Positions 52,945-61,144 of a stretch of 64,000 nucleotides of DNA are shown one piece after another (within the stretch, counting starts at the first letter, position 1; every line of letters starts with the position of its first letter). Both the position numbers and the translations under genes were made by a program. The stretch spans positions 1 to 64,000 of the forward strand of contig CAUBWJ010000010.1 in assembly GCA_958439725.1 (NCBI GenBank). Reading direction: 5' to 3'. The notes under the pieces were generated by a model that was not told where the DNA came from, searched no databases, and saw only the letters and a program-made list of their open reading frames with translations. Source of the stretch: an uncultured Muribaculaceae bacterium (GTDB lineage: Bacteria > Bacteroidota > Bacteroidia > Bacteroidales > Muribaculaceae).

Positions 52945-53966
52945 TATTTCGGGGAGATTTTTTTGGCGATGGCTGATGTGGCCTCAGTCACCGACTGCCC
53001 GCGGAAAAGCTGCGTGCCGGTGGAATCGGTCACTATAAAGAACGGCACCGACGGTATGGCGAGGCGGCTGAGGGCGTGAGAGGTCAGCGCCACCGGTTCC
53101 CAGGTCTGGCGCCATGAGACCGTGTCGGGAGCCACGGAGGTTTTCCAGGCTGTAGAATCGGGAGCCGTGGATATTTCGAGAATGGCCACGCGTGGGCTTA
53201 TGCTGCCTGTGCTGAGGCTCTTCATGGCGGGAATCACCGAATCGCGCTGGGCGCGGTCGGAACCCACTATGGCTATCAGCGAGTAGGATTTACGGCGAGT
53301 GCTGAACGTCACCACGGAATCGCTGCGGTCGTAGAGCGTGAGCGACGACAGCTCCTTGCCGGCACTTGCGGCAAGCTGCGAGGCCAGTACGGAATTGAAA
53401 TTGTGGGTAAGGGCCGGAGTGCGCACTTCAGGGCTCAGGAGCGAGAAGAGTGAGTCGGCAGTCCGTTCATATCCGCGGGGATTGAAATAAGTCGACAGCA
53501 ACGCCGTGGAAGCCATGTTGGATTTATTTTCGCCTATAAACCGGGCAATGGATTCGTTGATGCCGCGTGTGTCGCCCGAAGCCAGCGCCTCGCGGTTGTC
53601 GAATACCCAGCGGGCTATCTTGTCGGAGGAAGAACTGCCCGAAATCTTAAGCCGGTCGGAGCCGTCGGCCGGGCCGGTAATCTTGATTTTGTCGCCGTTT
53701 CGCACCACGATTGTCGCAAGTCGCAAGCCTCCGGCATCAAGAATGGCCAGCGCCGGAGCCGAAGCCTCGCCGCGGAGGCCGAACTTGTCGTTCTCCGATA
53801 CGGCCGTGATGCGCTTTAGTCCGCCGTCGGCAAAATAGGTAAGTGACACGGTGGCCGTGCCGAGGCCGTCAATGCGTCCCTGCACTGTGAAATGGTCTTT
53901 TTTGCCGCACGAAACCAGGAAAAGGGCGGCTATGGTGATTATGACAATTGAAATCCTGCTGTTCAC
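52944..53966 (-). CDS. DUF4369-type lipoprotein with thioredoxin-like fold
   Basis: A 340-residue lipoprotein. The lipobox LFLVSC puts the lipidated cysteine at residue 20. Residues of about 25 to 125 have the beta-rich DUF4369 pattern (FTVQGRIDGLGTATVSLTYF...VRNGDKIKITGP), which in Bacteroidota often precedes a thioredoxin domain. The C-terminal part (about 230-340, ending PSVPFFIVTDSTGTQLFRGQ) looks thioredoxin-like but has no CXXC redox motif, so it is probably not an oxidoreductase. It has a good promoter at 54017-54048 and is coupled to comM. Confidence 0.75.
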   Translation of the reverse strand: MNSRISIVIITIAALFLVSCGKKDHFTVQGRIDGLGTATVSLTYFADGGLKRITAVSENDKFGLRGEASAPALAILDAGGLRLATIVVRNGDKIKITGPADGSDRLKISGSSSSDKIARWVFDNREALASGDTRGINESIARFIGENKSNMASTALLSTYFNPRGYERTADSLFSLLSPEVRTPALTHNFNSVLASQLAASAGKELSSLTLYDRSDSVVTFSTRRKSYSLIAIVGSDRAQRDSVIPAMKSLSTGSISPRVAILEISTAPDSTAWKTSVAPDTVSWRQTWEPVALTSHALSRLAIPSVPFFIVTDSTGTQLFRGQSVTEATSAIAKKISPK

Positions 53967-54016
53967 GATAAATTGCTGAGCGGCGGGGAAAGATTACGGG
54001 CGCCCGCAGCCATCAG

Positions 54017-54048
54017 CAAAGATAATTATTCCGCCTCACCTTTGCAAA
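54017..54048 (-). promoter_or_regulatory. Promoter of the lipoprotein-comM operon
   Basis: Minus strand: TTTG (54045-54048), a 20-base spacer and TATCTTTG (54017-54024), a close match to the Bacteroidota consensus. Confidence 0.7.
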
Positions 54049-54122
54049 CTTATATGGTAAGCATGCAAACTTCTGCCGAAAGTGCTCAACATAGCGGCAA
54101 AACGATTATATTTGCAGAGATA

Positions 54123-54971
54123 ATGAAACCGTTCCGACTATTAATCACCGCATTCGTGGCTGTCCTTGGGCTGAGCCAGGCCCGGGGGCAGATTATAACC
54201 ACGCGCAACGATTCGCAGATTATCAACACAGACAGCGTGCGCCGCGCGTTTGACGACCAGCCGTATTTCGGTCTATATAAAGACAATTATTTCATATTCG
54301 GCCCCTCGGTAGGCCCCAAAGCCACCAAAGAGAACACCAACGTAAAGTTCCAGATATCCATAGCGCAGCGCCTTACAAAGAGCACGCTCCCCTGGGGCAC
54401 ATATCTCTATCTCTTCTACACGCAGAAGGTGTTCTGGAACGTGCTCGAGAAATCGTTTCCCATGACCGACCTCAACTTCAATCCCGGCGTGGGTCTTGCG
54501 AAGCCTCTGTTTGTGAAAAACCGCTTCATAGGCAAAATGGTGATGATGCTCGAGCACGAAAGCAACGGCCGCGACGGAATAGAATCGCGTTCCTGGAACA
54601 AACTCTCATTCGGCGCCAACATAATAGTCGACCCCCAGTTTATGATTCACGGCAAATTCTGGATTCCGTTTGTGGACGGCGAAAACAATCCCGACATCCT
54701 CGACTATTGCGGCATATACCAGACCGGCATGACGTTCAATACCGCCGACCAGCGCTTCGGCGCCGGCATTACCCTGGTGAAGCGCCGTGGATTCCAGCTC
54801 AACTACAACACCATAATAGAGCTGAACTACCGCCTGTTCAAGCGCGACAACCAGTATCTCTTCCTCCAGTATTACAACGGCTACGGTGAAGGGCTGCTGG
54901 ATTACAACAAATTCCATTCGCAGCTTCGCGTGGGCATAGTGATAAAGCCCAGGCACTTCAGCGATTTCTGA
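54123..54971 (+). CDS. pldA: Outer-membrane phospholipase A (PldA)
   Basis: A protein of about 282 residues that hydrolyses phospholipids in the outer leaflet of the outer membrane. The frame opens at 53973, but the ATG at 54123 gives a signal peptide (MKPFRLLITAFVAVLGLSQA). The catalytic His-Ser pair is visible as H145 and S147 in MMLEHESNGRDG, the OMPLA signature. Twelve-strand barrel segments follow up to the final phenylalanine. A TATATTTG box ends only 9 bases before the start. The 3' end overlaps the converging DUF2752 gene by 14 bases. Confidence 0.9.
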   Translation: MKPFRLLITAFVAVLGLSQARGQIITTRNDSQIINTDSVRRAFDDQPYFGLYKDNYFIFGPSVGPKATKENTNVKFQISIAQRLTKSTLPWGTYLYLFYTQKVFWNVLEKSFPMTDLNFNPGVGLAKPLFVKNRFIGKMVMMLEHESNGRDGIESRSWNKLSFGANIIVDPQFMIHGKFWIPFVDGENNPDILDYCGIYQTGMTFNTADQRFGAGITLVKRRGFQLNYNTIIELNYRLFKRDNQYLFLQYYNGYGEGLLDYNKFHSQLRVGIVIKPRHFSDF

Positions 54972-55338
54972 ACACCCACCAGGCCACGGTGGTCACGGTT
55001 ATCAGGGCGATTGCCGCGCGGGAATTGAGTGCGGCATAGAGACGCGGATATCTCTCGCGGCAACCCGACGAAACAAAGTAGAGCCCGATCACCGGCACGG
55101 CGAAAAACAGCGCCGCGTTATAGCGCCATGCTCCGGCTATATCACCGCGGAGTATGGCGTGGAAAGCTCTCTGGGAGCCGCATCCGGGGCAATCGTAGCC
55201 GGTAAGCGCTTTCAGCGGGCAACGGGGGAAAAGCGTAGCCGCGGGGTCAACAAACGCATATAAAGCTATTACAGCCAGCGCCAATATGGCACCGGCTGCA
55301 ATCGGCAGTATTCTTTTTCTCTCAGAGCGAGGTGACAA
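54958..55338 (-). CDS. DUF2752 membrane protein
   Basis: A 126-residue protein with three membrane helices. The DUF2752 hallmark is the cysteine-rich loop CPLKALTGYDCPGCGSQRAF (residues of about 41-60) followed by HAILRGDIAGAWRYNAALF. No function is established for the family. Its start overlaps the upstream GYF-domain gene by 17 bases and its end overlaps pldA on the other strand. The pairing with a GYF/CD225-type gene is common in Bacteroidota. Confidence 0.85.
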   Translation of the reverse strand: MSPRSERKRILPIAAGAILALAVIALYAFVDPAATLFPRCPLKALTGYDCPGCGSQRAFHAILRGDIAGAWRYNAALFFAVPVIGLYFVSSGCRERYPRLYAALNSRAAIALITVTTVAWWVFRNR

Positions 55339-55822
55339 GATCCACGGCGTTGAAGAAAAGCATAATCGGAAGCTGAATCACCACCCATGCCACAATCGAG
55401 GCTATAAGCCAGCCGCATGCCGCCGTCGACGCGCTGCGAGCTCCCTCATAATCGCCGCTGTTGTAGCGCGACGATACTTTCGATGAGTATATCACGCCTA
55501 TTATGGCCGGGATGCAGCAGCACAGAAATATGGCCACGATGTTCCAGCCCAGATAGGTCTCCGGCATGCGCGGACGCGCCGCGGCCGGCTGCCGGTTGAT
55601 GTAGGGCTGGCGCGGATACGGATCGGTATAGTCCGGAGCGGCGGGAGGTTCCTGCACCGTGGTGCCGAACAGCGGGGCGAGTTCGGGGAACGACGCGGCT
55701 TTTCGCCAGTCGGCCATACCGGTGTGCCACACCATTGTCTCCGGCGTGAGAGGAATGCGCATCAGTTCGGTGAGCGACATCGGGCCCACCTTCTGATTGT
55801 CGATAATAACCCAATAGTTCAT
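55322..55822 (-). CDS. GYF_2 and CD225-like membrane protein
   Basis: A 166-residue protein. Residues 1-55 are a GYF_2-type domain (YWVIIDNQKVGPMSLTELMR then TMVWHTGMADWRKAASFPEL). A proline-rich linker follows (about 56-90), then two membrane helices of the CD225/interferon-induced transmembrane type (YLGWNIVAIFLCCCIPAIIG then VIYSSKVSSRYNSGDYEGAR then a second helix). It is probably an inner-membrane adaptor. It starts 1 base past the deoC stop. Confidence 0.8.
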   Translation of the reverse strand: MNYWVIIDNQKVGPMSLTELMRIPLTPETMVWHTGMADWRKAASFPELAPLFGTTVQEPPAAPDYTDPYPRQPYINRQPAAARPRMPETYLGWNIVAIFLCCCIPAIIGVIYSSKVSSRYNSGDYEGARSASTAACGWLIASIVAWVVIQLPIMLFFNAVDLVTSL

Positions 55823-55823
55823 A

Positions 55824-56708
55824 TCAGAAATATTTTACGGTCTCGCCGAGAATGTCGGAGAGGATATTGTTGGCCAGTCGGCTCGCTCCTATGCGGAAAT
55901 ATTCGGGTGTGAGCCACTCGTCGCCCAGCACGGCCTTCACTATGCAGTAGTAGCCAAGGGCTTCTTCCGTGGTCGAAACGCCTCCGGCGGCCTTGAAGCC
56001 CACCTTGCGGCCGGTTTTCTCATAATATTCCTTGATGCACGAGCACATCACGTAGGCAGCTTCGAGCGACGCGCCGGGATAGCCCTTGCCGGTTGAGGTC
56101 TTGATGAAATCGGCGCCGGAATACATGGCGAGCACCGAAGCGGCGCGCACATTTTCGGCCGTGCCGAGAGCACCGGTCTCGAGAATCACTTTCAGATGGG
56201 CGTCGCGGCACGACTGCTTGAGCTCCGAAAGCTCGTCGCACACTTCCTCCCAGTCGCCGTCAAGGAAATTGCCCAGGTTCATCACCACGTCGATCTCGTC
56301 GGCGCCTCCTTCCACAGCCAGAGCGGTCTCGGCAACCTTAACCTCAGGGAAGGTCTGCGACGAGGGGAATCCGCCCGACACACAGGCTATCTTCACTTCA
56401 GTTACGTCGAGCACCGTGCGCACCACGGGCGCGAAATTCGGATAGACACAGATGGCGGCCACCGACGGCAGGTCGCCGTGGTCGGTCTCGAAATCATTCA
56501 CGCGCTCCGTAAAGCGTGCCACCGACGAGGGCGAATCCGTGGCATTGAGTGTGGTGAGGTCTATGCACGAGAAAATCAGTCGGTACACATCGGTGGTACG
56601 CGCCTGTTCGAGATTGGCGGAGAGTATGGCGGCAACGGCCTCCTTCACCTTATTGTCGTCGGTGAGCACATTGCTTTCGCTCACTGTCTTGTGGTATCTG
56701 TCAGTCAT
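55824..56708 (-). CDS. deoC: Deoxyribose-phosphate aldolase
   Basis: Class I aldolase that splits 2-deoxyribose 5-phosphate to acetaldehyde and glyceraldehyde 3-phosphate in deoxynucleoside breakdown. Both key lysines are present: in ADFIKTSTGKG (Schiff-base lysine) and in VGFKAAGGVST. The 294-residue length is somewhat above E. coli DeoC (259) because of an N-terminal extension of about 35 residues. It lies 31 bases after a MazG-like gene in the same operon. Confidence 0.93.
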   Translation of the reverse strand: MTDRYHKTVSESNVLTDDNKVKEAVAAILSANLEQARTTDVYRLIFSCIDLTTLNATDSPSSVARFTERVNDFETDHGDLPSVAAICVYPNFAPVVRTVLDVTEVKIACVSGGFPSSQTFPEVKVAETALAVEGGADEIDVVMNLGNFLDGDWEEVCDELSELKQSCRDAHLKVILETGALGTAENVRAASVLAMYSGADFIKTSTGKGYPGASLEAAYVMCSCIKEYYEKTGRKVGFKAAGGVSTTEEALGYYCIVKAVLGDEWLTPEYFRIGASRLANNILSDILGETVKYF

Positions 56709-56739
56709 AACGTATATGTATTTTATTTTGGTTATCGGT

Positions 56740-57099
56740 TCACTCGCCTTCGGAGCGCAGGCGCGGATTGGAGCGGTGACGCTCTTTATCCCTAATGGAT
56801 TTCTTTGCGAGATTGTTCATAAATGCCTCGGCCAGGTCAACGCCGTGCTGGTTGGCTATCGCTGCCACCACCCATATCACGTCGGCAAGCTCATCGGCCA
56901 GCGACGCGCTTTCGCCCGGTTTCCACGACTGTTCGCCGTCGGTGCGGGCAAGAATGCGTGCCACTTCGCCGGTTTCCTCGGCCAGGATTGCCATGTTGGT
57001 GAGCGGGCTGAAATAGCGCACACCGACGGTGGTGATCCAGCCGTCCACCTTCGCCTGAAGCTCGCGCAGGCCTATGTCGCTTTGTTCGTCGGTAATCAT
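56740..57099 (-). CDS. MazG-like nucleotide pyrophosphohydrolase
   Basis: A 119-residue all-helical NTP pyrophosphatase. The metal-binding E-x-x-E...D-x-x-D pattern is visible in MAILAEETGEVARIL and SLADELADVIWVVAAIANQ. Single-domain MazG-like enzymes clear non-canonical or excess dNTPs. Its start overlaps the dtd stop by 4 bases. The join with dtd is frequent in Bacteroidota and suggests shared quality control of nucleotides and amino acids. Confidence 0.87.
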   Translation of the reverse strand: MITDEQSDIGLRELQAKVDGWITTVGVRYFSPLTNMAILAEETGEVARILARTDGEQSWKPGESASLADELADVIWVVAAIANQHGVDLAEAFMNNLAKKSIRDKERHRSNPRLRSEGE

Positions 57100-57551
57100 T
57101 CTTTCAGTCTGGAGTCAATTATTATGGTCACGGGGCCGTCGTTCACCAGCTCCACCTGCATATCGGCGCCGAACACTCCGCGGCCCACTCCGGCAATCTC
57201 CGTGGATTGCGCAAGCAGCGAGCAATAGAGGTCGTAAAGCGCGGTGGCCGTGGCATGGCCGGCGGCACGGATATAACTCGGGCGGTTGCCCTTGCGTGTG
57301 GAGGCCGTGAGCGTGAACTGGCTTACGGCCAGAATGCCGCCATGGGTCTGCTCCACCGAGAGGTTCATCACGCCGGCCTCGTCGTCAAACACCCGCAGTC
57401 CGAGCGTCTTCGCGGCCAGCCAGCGGGCATCCGCCTCCGTATCGCCCTCTTCCACCCCCACGAGCACCATCAGACCGCGGCCTATCGAGGCCACTTTCTC
57501 TCCGGCGATGCTCACCGAGGCTCGTGCAGCTCTTTGAATCACAATTCTCAT
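57096..57551 (-). CDS. dtd: D-aminoacyl-tRNA deacylase
   Basis: A 151-residue enzyme that removes D-amino acids from tRNA. The family signatures are present: LAVSQFTLTAS near residue 75 and the cross-dimer Gly-Pro motif VNDGPVTI near residue 138. The start (MRIVIQRAARASVSIAGEKV) fits the family exactly. It is the first gene of the operon with the MazG-like gene and deoC. Confidence 0.94.
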   Translation of the reverse strand: MRIVIQRAARASVSIAGEKVASIGRGLMVLVGVEEGDTEADARWLAAKTLGLRVFDDEAGVMNLSVEQTHGGILAVSQFTLTASTRKGNRPSYIRAAGHATATALYDLYCSLLAQSTEIAGVGRGVFGADMQVELVNDGPVTIIIDSRLKE

Positions 57552-57606
57552 GATTGCAAAAGTAATAAGAAATTGTTCTCCGCAAAAACAAATATTGATT
57601 CCACGC

Positions 57607-57747
57607 TTAATCCAGCCCTTTGGCTATCTCCTTGAGGACGGATAATTCAACGGTTGAGAAGTCCGACTTATCGTAGACGTTCATAAGATATACCCGACCT
57701 TCCGTTTCCATGGTGACAACGGTATAAGTGATCCGGAGTAGTGGAAA
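57607..57747 (-). pseudogene. Decayed RelE-family toxin (C-terminal remnant)
   Basis: The minus-strand frame after the antitoxin stop encodes LTFPLLRITYTVVTMETEGR then VYLMNVYDKSDFSTVEL and a stop, which resembles the last third of a RelE/ParE-type toxin (strand-strand-YDKS...). The N-terminal two thirds and the start codon are missing, so no toxin can be made. It sits exactly where the toxin gene of the pair should be. Confidence 0.65.
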
Positions 57748-57749
57748 CG

Positions 57750-58019
57750 TCAAAGCTCATCTATAAACGCTCTTGCCGATTTCACGGGGATTTCACCAGC
57801 CTCCATCTGCTTCACCTGCTTCCAGCTGCGTCGGATGCTTTTTACAGCCTCATCCACGCGGCTCTGCTGAGCCTGCGAGAGCGACAGGTCCTCACTCCCG
57901 ATGCGCACAAGGGCGTAAAGGGATTTTTTACGGCGAATAAGCACGCGTTCACCCTCGGAGGCCCTGTCGAAAGAGGCAGCCAGATTGTTCCGGTAATCTC
58001 TTACTGATAATACTTCCAT
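57750..58019 (-). CDS. Phd/YefM-like antitoxin (orphan)
   Basis: An 89-residue protein. The N-terminal dimer/DNA-binding part MEVLSVRDYRNNLAASFDRA and GERVLIRRKKSLYALVRI are typical of Phd/YefM antitoxins, and the C-terminal helical tail would bind the toxin. It has its own promoter and operator. Because the toxin downstream is only a remnant, it may persist as a regulator or protect against a related toxin elsewhere. Confidence 0.8.
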   Translation of the reverse strand: MEVLSVRDYRNNLAASFDRASEGERVLIRRKKSLYALVRIGSEDLSLSQAQQSRVDEAVKSIRRSWKQVKQMEAGEIPVKSARAFIDEL

Positions 58020-58042
58020 AACTCTGTTCTGTTAGTTCGGTA

Positions 58043-58075
58043 CAAACATACATTTTTTTTCAATAGCATAACAAA
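58043..58075 (-). promoter_or_regulatory. Promoter of the orphan antitoxin
   Basis: Minus strand: TTTG (58072-58075), a 21-base spacer and TATGTTTG (58043-58050), an excellent match to the Bacteroidota consensus. Confidence 0.7.
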
Positions 58076-58101
58076 TTTGTGTACAAAAAAGTGTACACAA
58101 A
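58076..58101. promoter_or_regulatory. Inverted-repeat operator candidate for antitoxin autoregulation
   Basis: Perfect 9-bp arms (TTTGTGTAC / GTACACAAA) separated by 8 bases, directly abutting the -33 box of the antitoxin promoter. This is where Phd/YefM antitoxins normally bind to repress their own operon. Confidence 0.6.
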
Positions 58102-58178
58102 GATATCTTTTTTCTTACAAGCCCACCTCTGCCGGCCAAAAATCGGCGGGGTGGGTTCGGACTGTGTGATAAAATGGT

Positions 58179-58186
58179 TAAATTTG
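58179..58186 (+). promoter_or_regulatory. Candidate -7 element for the GH123-like gene
   Basis: TAAATTTG, with a weak TTCG 19 bases upstream and the GH123-like start 21 bases downstream. It follows a GC-rich hairpin (58122-58155). Confidence 0.5.
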
Positions 58187-58207
58187 TGACTTAAATGTTT
58201 ATTACCG

Positions 58208-59974
58208 ATGAAAAAATCAATCCTGTTTCTTGCAATGATTCTTGCCGGCGCGACCTATGGCGCCGCCAAAGACCAGAGCCGCGATCCCTACACCGAACCG
58301 GTGGACACCGCGACCGTCGACACCTCAGGCTGGGCTGCCCTCTCGGGCCCCACTCGCCTTACATGGACTCCCGGCGACAAGCACTACCGCCAGTTCGCCA
58401 CGCCTGAAGTCACCCAGTGCTCCGACACCATTGTCAACGCATGGCGCGGCGAGCGCCTGGGCCTCGAGGCGCTGCTGATAAGCCCCGAGGGCTGCGGCCC
58501 CGTAAAGGTGAGCCTCTCGCCCCTGCAGCGCGCCGGAAAGTCGGTTGCCGCTCCCGGCAGCCAGGCTTCGCTGATGCGCTATGTGATCACCACCGCCTAC
58601 AACACCTGCGGCTATCCCTCGGCCGATCTCCCAACCTATACCGTCCCCGACATGATTGACCTTCCCGGCACCGACGCTGCAATTCCCGCCAAAAGCGTCC
58701 GCCCGGTATGGGTCACCGTGGAAGTGCCCCGCGACATTGCACCCGGCGACTACACCATGACGCTCACCGCCTCGGCAGCCTCCACCGGCAAGACCGTAGC
58801 CACGGCACGTCTGCAGGTGAATGTGGCGCCTAACACCCTTCCCGCGCCCAAGGACTACGCGTTCTATCTCGACATGTGGCAGCAGCCTTACGCCATCTCG
58901 CGCTACTACGGCGTTGAGCCGTGGAGCGACGCCCACCTTGAAAAGATGGCTCCGTATGCCGATATGCTGGCGCGCGCGGGACAGAAAGCCGTGAGCGTGA
59001 TTCTCTTCTACGAACCCTGGGGCGAGCAGAGCAACGACAAGTTCGAGCCCATGGTTGAGACCGTGCGCACAAAGGACGGCAAATGGAAATTCGACTACAC
59101 GGTGCTCGACCGCTATGTGAAGTTCATGGCCGACCACGGCGTGGACGAGGTGCTTGAGTGCTTCACCATGGTTCCCTGGCAGCCCCAGTACCGCTACCGC
59201 GACGCCGCCACCGACAGCCTGAAATTTATAGAATGCAAGCCCGGCTCGCCCGAGTACAGCGAGCTTTGGACAGCCCTGCTTAAGGACCTCACTTCCCACC
59301 TGAAGCAGAAAGGATGGTACGACAAGACCGAGATTGTGATGGACGAGCGCGGGCTGCCCGACATGCTCGCCGCCCTCAACGTGGCTCAGACAGCCGTGCC
59401 CGGCCTGAAAATGGCTCTCGCAGGCAACTACCATAAGGAACTCGTTGACACCCTCCAGTCCTACACCATGATCAAGGGCGAGTTCTTCCCCGAGACCGTG
59501 CTCAACAAGCGCCGCGCCAAAGGACAGCGCAGCATCCTCTACACCTGCTGCGCCACACCCGCTCCAAGCCAGTTCAGCAACAGCGCTCCCGCCGACGGCG
59601 CATACCTTCCCGTCTATGCCACCGCCACCGGATTCGACGGCTATCTGCACTGGTCGTTCAACAACTGGACCGACCACCCCATGACCGACACCCGTTTCCA
59701 CATGTTTGCCCCGGGCGACACCTACTTCGTATATCCCGACGGACGCACTTCCGTGCGCTACGAGCGCATGGTCGAGGGCATACAGATGTCCGAGAAAATA
59801 CGTCTGCTCCGCCAGGAGCTTGAAAACCGCCAGGATCTTGCCGGTCTCCAGCTTCTGGAGCAGGCTCTCCTGCCGATACGCACCGGAGCCATGACCTCCT
59901 ATTATCCCACATCGGCCGTTGTATCCGACCTGCATAAATCTCTCGACGTGATTTCACGCCGTGTAGCGCAGTAA
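58208..59974 (+). CDS. GH123-like glycoside hydrolase (DUF4091)
   Basis: An exported protein of 588 residues with a signal peptide (MKKSILFLAMILAGATYGAA). The central TIM-barrel part has the adjacent catalytic Asp-Glu pair D379-E380 (in EIVMDERGLPD), as in GH123 beta-N-acetylgalactosaminidases. The C-terminal block matches DUF4091 (FDGYLHWSFNNWTDHP, GDTYFVYPDGRTSVRYERMV). GH123 enzymes release beta-linked GalNAc from glycosphingolipids or mucin-type glycans; the exact substrate here is inferred. It is a single gene with a bidirectional terminator. Confidence 0.85.
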   Translation: MKKSILFLAMILAGATYGAAKDQSRDPYTEPVDTATVDTSGWAALSGPTRLTWTPGDKHYRQFATPEVTQCSDTIVNAWRGERLGLEALLISPEGCGPVKVSLSPLQRAGKSVAAPGSQASLMRYVITTAYNTCGYPSADLPTYTVPDMIDLPGTDAAIPAKSVRPVWVTVEVPRDIAPGDYTMTLTASAASTGKTVATARLQVNVAPNTLPAPKDYAFYLDMWQQPYAISRYYGVEPWSDAHLEKMAPYADMLARAGQKAVSVILFYEPWGEQSNDKFEPMVETVRTKDGKWKFDYTVLDRYVKFMADHGVDEVLECFTMVPWQPQYRYRDAATDSLKFIECKPGSPEYSELWTALLKDLTSHLKQKGWYDKTEIVMDERGLPDMLAALNVAQTAVPGLKMALAGNYHKELVDTLQSYTMIKGEFFPETVLNKRRAKGQRSILYTCCATPAPSQFSNSAPADGAYLPVYATATGFDGYLHWSFNNWTDHPMTDTRFHMFAPGDTYFVYPDGRTSVRYERMVEGIQMSEKIRLLRQELENRQDLAGLQLLEQALLPIRTGAMTSYYPTSAVVSDLHKSLDVISRRVAQ

Positions 59975-59996
59975 TAGGACGCATAATAAAAATATA

Positions 59997-60040
59997 AAAC
60001 GCCCTCCTTATACGGTCAATCCGGATAGGGAGGGCGTTTT
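59997..60040. terminator. Bidirectional terminator between the GH123-like gene and rlmN
   Basis: Strong stem (AAACGCCCTCC / GGGAGGGCGTTT, with further inner pairing CCGG region) with T-rich ends on both strands, placed between two converging genes. Confidence 0.85.
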
Positions 60041-60043
60041 AGT

Positions 60044-60090
60044 GGATGCACGAGCGAGCATCCCTACAAGTTTGGACGGTAACTTTGAGT
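60044..60090. repeat. Third copy of the GGATGCACG hairpin repeat
   Basis: GGATGCACGAGCGAGCATCC (60044-60063), then CCTACAAGTTTGGACGGTAA and CTTTGAGTTTT, matching the units at 16703 and 16788. Confidence 0.6.
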
Positions 60091-60106
60091 TTTACGATAT
60101 TCTCTG

Positions 60107-61144
60107 TCAGGAGGCGCTTTCCTGGCGGTTCTTGCCTGCGAGCATGCCGCAGGCGGCCATGATGTCCTCGCCGCGCGAGGCGCGTATGGTGGCTGTGATG
60201 CCGTGTGAGTTCAGGCGGTCGCGGAACGCGGTCATTACCGGTTCCGTGGCTGTTTTCAGTTCCGAATCCGGAATGGCGTGGAAGCGTATCAGATTCACGC
60301 GGCACTGCATGTTGCGCAGCAGCCGGGCCAGGGCGTCGGCGTGGCGCATATCGTCGTTCACGCCGCGGAACATGGTGTATTCCACCGACAGGCGGCGCTG
60401 ATGGGCGAAATCGTAATGCTTCAGCAGTTTCAGTACGTCGAGCAGCGGATAAGCCTTCTCCACGGGCATAAGCCCTGCGCGCTCGGAGCTGAAGGGGGAA
60501 TGCACGCTAACAGCCACATGCACCTGAGTCTGGTCAAGCAGTTTCCGCAGGGTGTCGAGCTTTCCGATGGTCGACACTGTGATGCGGCGCGGGCTCCAGG
60601 CCAGTCCCCAGGGCTCCGTCAGCACCTCTATGGCGGCAAGCACGGCATCGAAATTGTCCATTGGCTCGCCCATTCCCATGAATACTATGTTCGTAAGGCG
60701 TTCCGATTCCTCAACCGAAAGCACCTGGTTGATGATCTGCGCGGCCGTAAGGTTGCCGTGGAAGCCCTGGCGGCCCGTCATGCAGAACGAGCAGTTCATG
60801 CGGCATCCCGCCTGTGAGCTCACGCAGAGCGTGGCGCGGTCGCCGTCGGGAATCATCACCGACTCTATGTCGCGCGTGCCCACGCCCGGGAAAAGATACT
60901 TCACCGTGCCGTCGGCGCTCACCACTCTTGCCAGAGGTTCCGTGCGTCCCACCTCATATTCCTGCTTGAGCCGCTCGCGCCCGCGGACGGAAATATCAGT
61001 CATCTCGTCGATTGACACTGCGCGGCGCACATAAAGCCATCTCGCCATCTGTTTAGCCGAAAACGTCGGCAAAGAACATTTTTCTGCCACCTCGCGCAGT
61101 TGGGCGAGGTTCATTCCTATGAGTGGTGTGAGCGATGAGTTCAT
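60107..61144 (-). CDS. rlmN: Dual-specificity RNA methyltransferase RlmN
   Basis: Radical-SAM enzyme that methylates C2 of A2503 in 23S rRNA and A37 in some tRNAs. The start at 61144 gives 345 residues, the family length. The radical-SAM cluster motif C114-x3-C118-x2-C121 (CRMNCSFC) is intact, with the substrate/SAM segment FMGMGEPMDNFDAV near residue 162 and the C-terminal catalytic cysteine in EDIMAACGML near residue 334. The frame extends upstream to 61378, but that part is repeat sequence (module A) read as protein. Confidence 0.95.
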   Translation of the reverse strand: MNSSLTPLIGMNLAQLREVAEKCSLPTFSAKQMARWLYVRRAVSIDEMTDISVRGRERLKQEYEVGRTEPLARVVSADGTVKYLFPGVGTRDIESVMIPDGDRATLCVSSQAGCRMNCSFCMTGRQGFHGNLTAAQIINQVLSVEESERLTNIVFMGMGEPMDNFDAVLAAIEVLTEPWGLAWSPRRITVSTIGKLDTLRKLLDQTQVHVAVSVHSPFSSERAGLMPVEKAYPLLDVLKLLKHYDFAHQRRLSVEYTMFRGVNDDMRHADALARLLRNMQCRVNLIRFHAIPDSELKTATEPVMTAFRDRLNSHGITATIRASRGEDIMAACGMLAGKNRQESAS

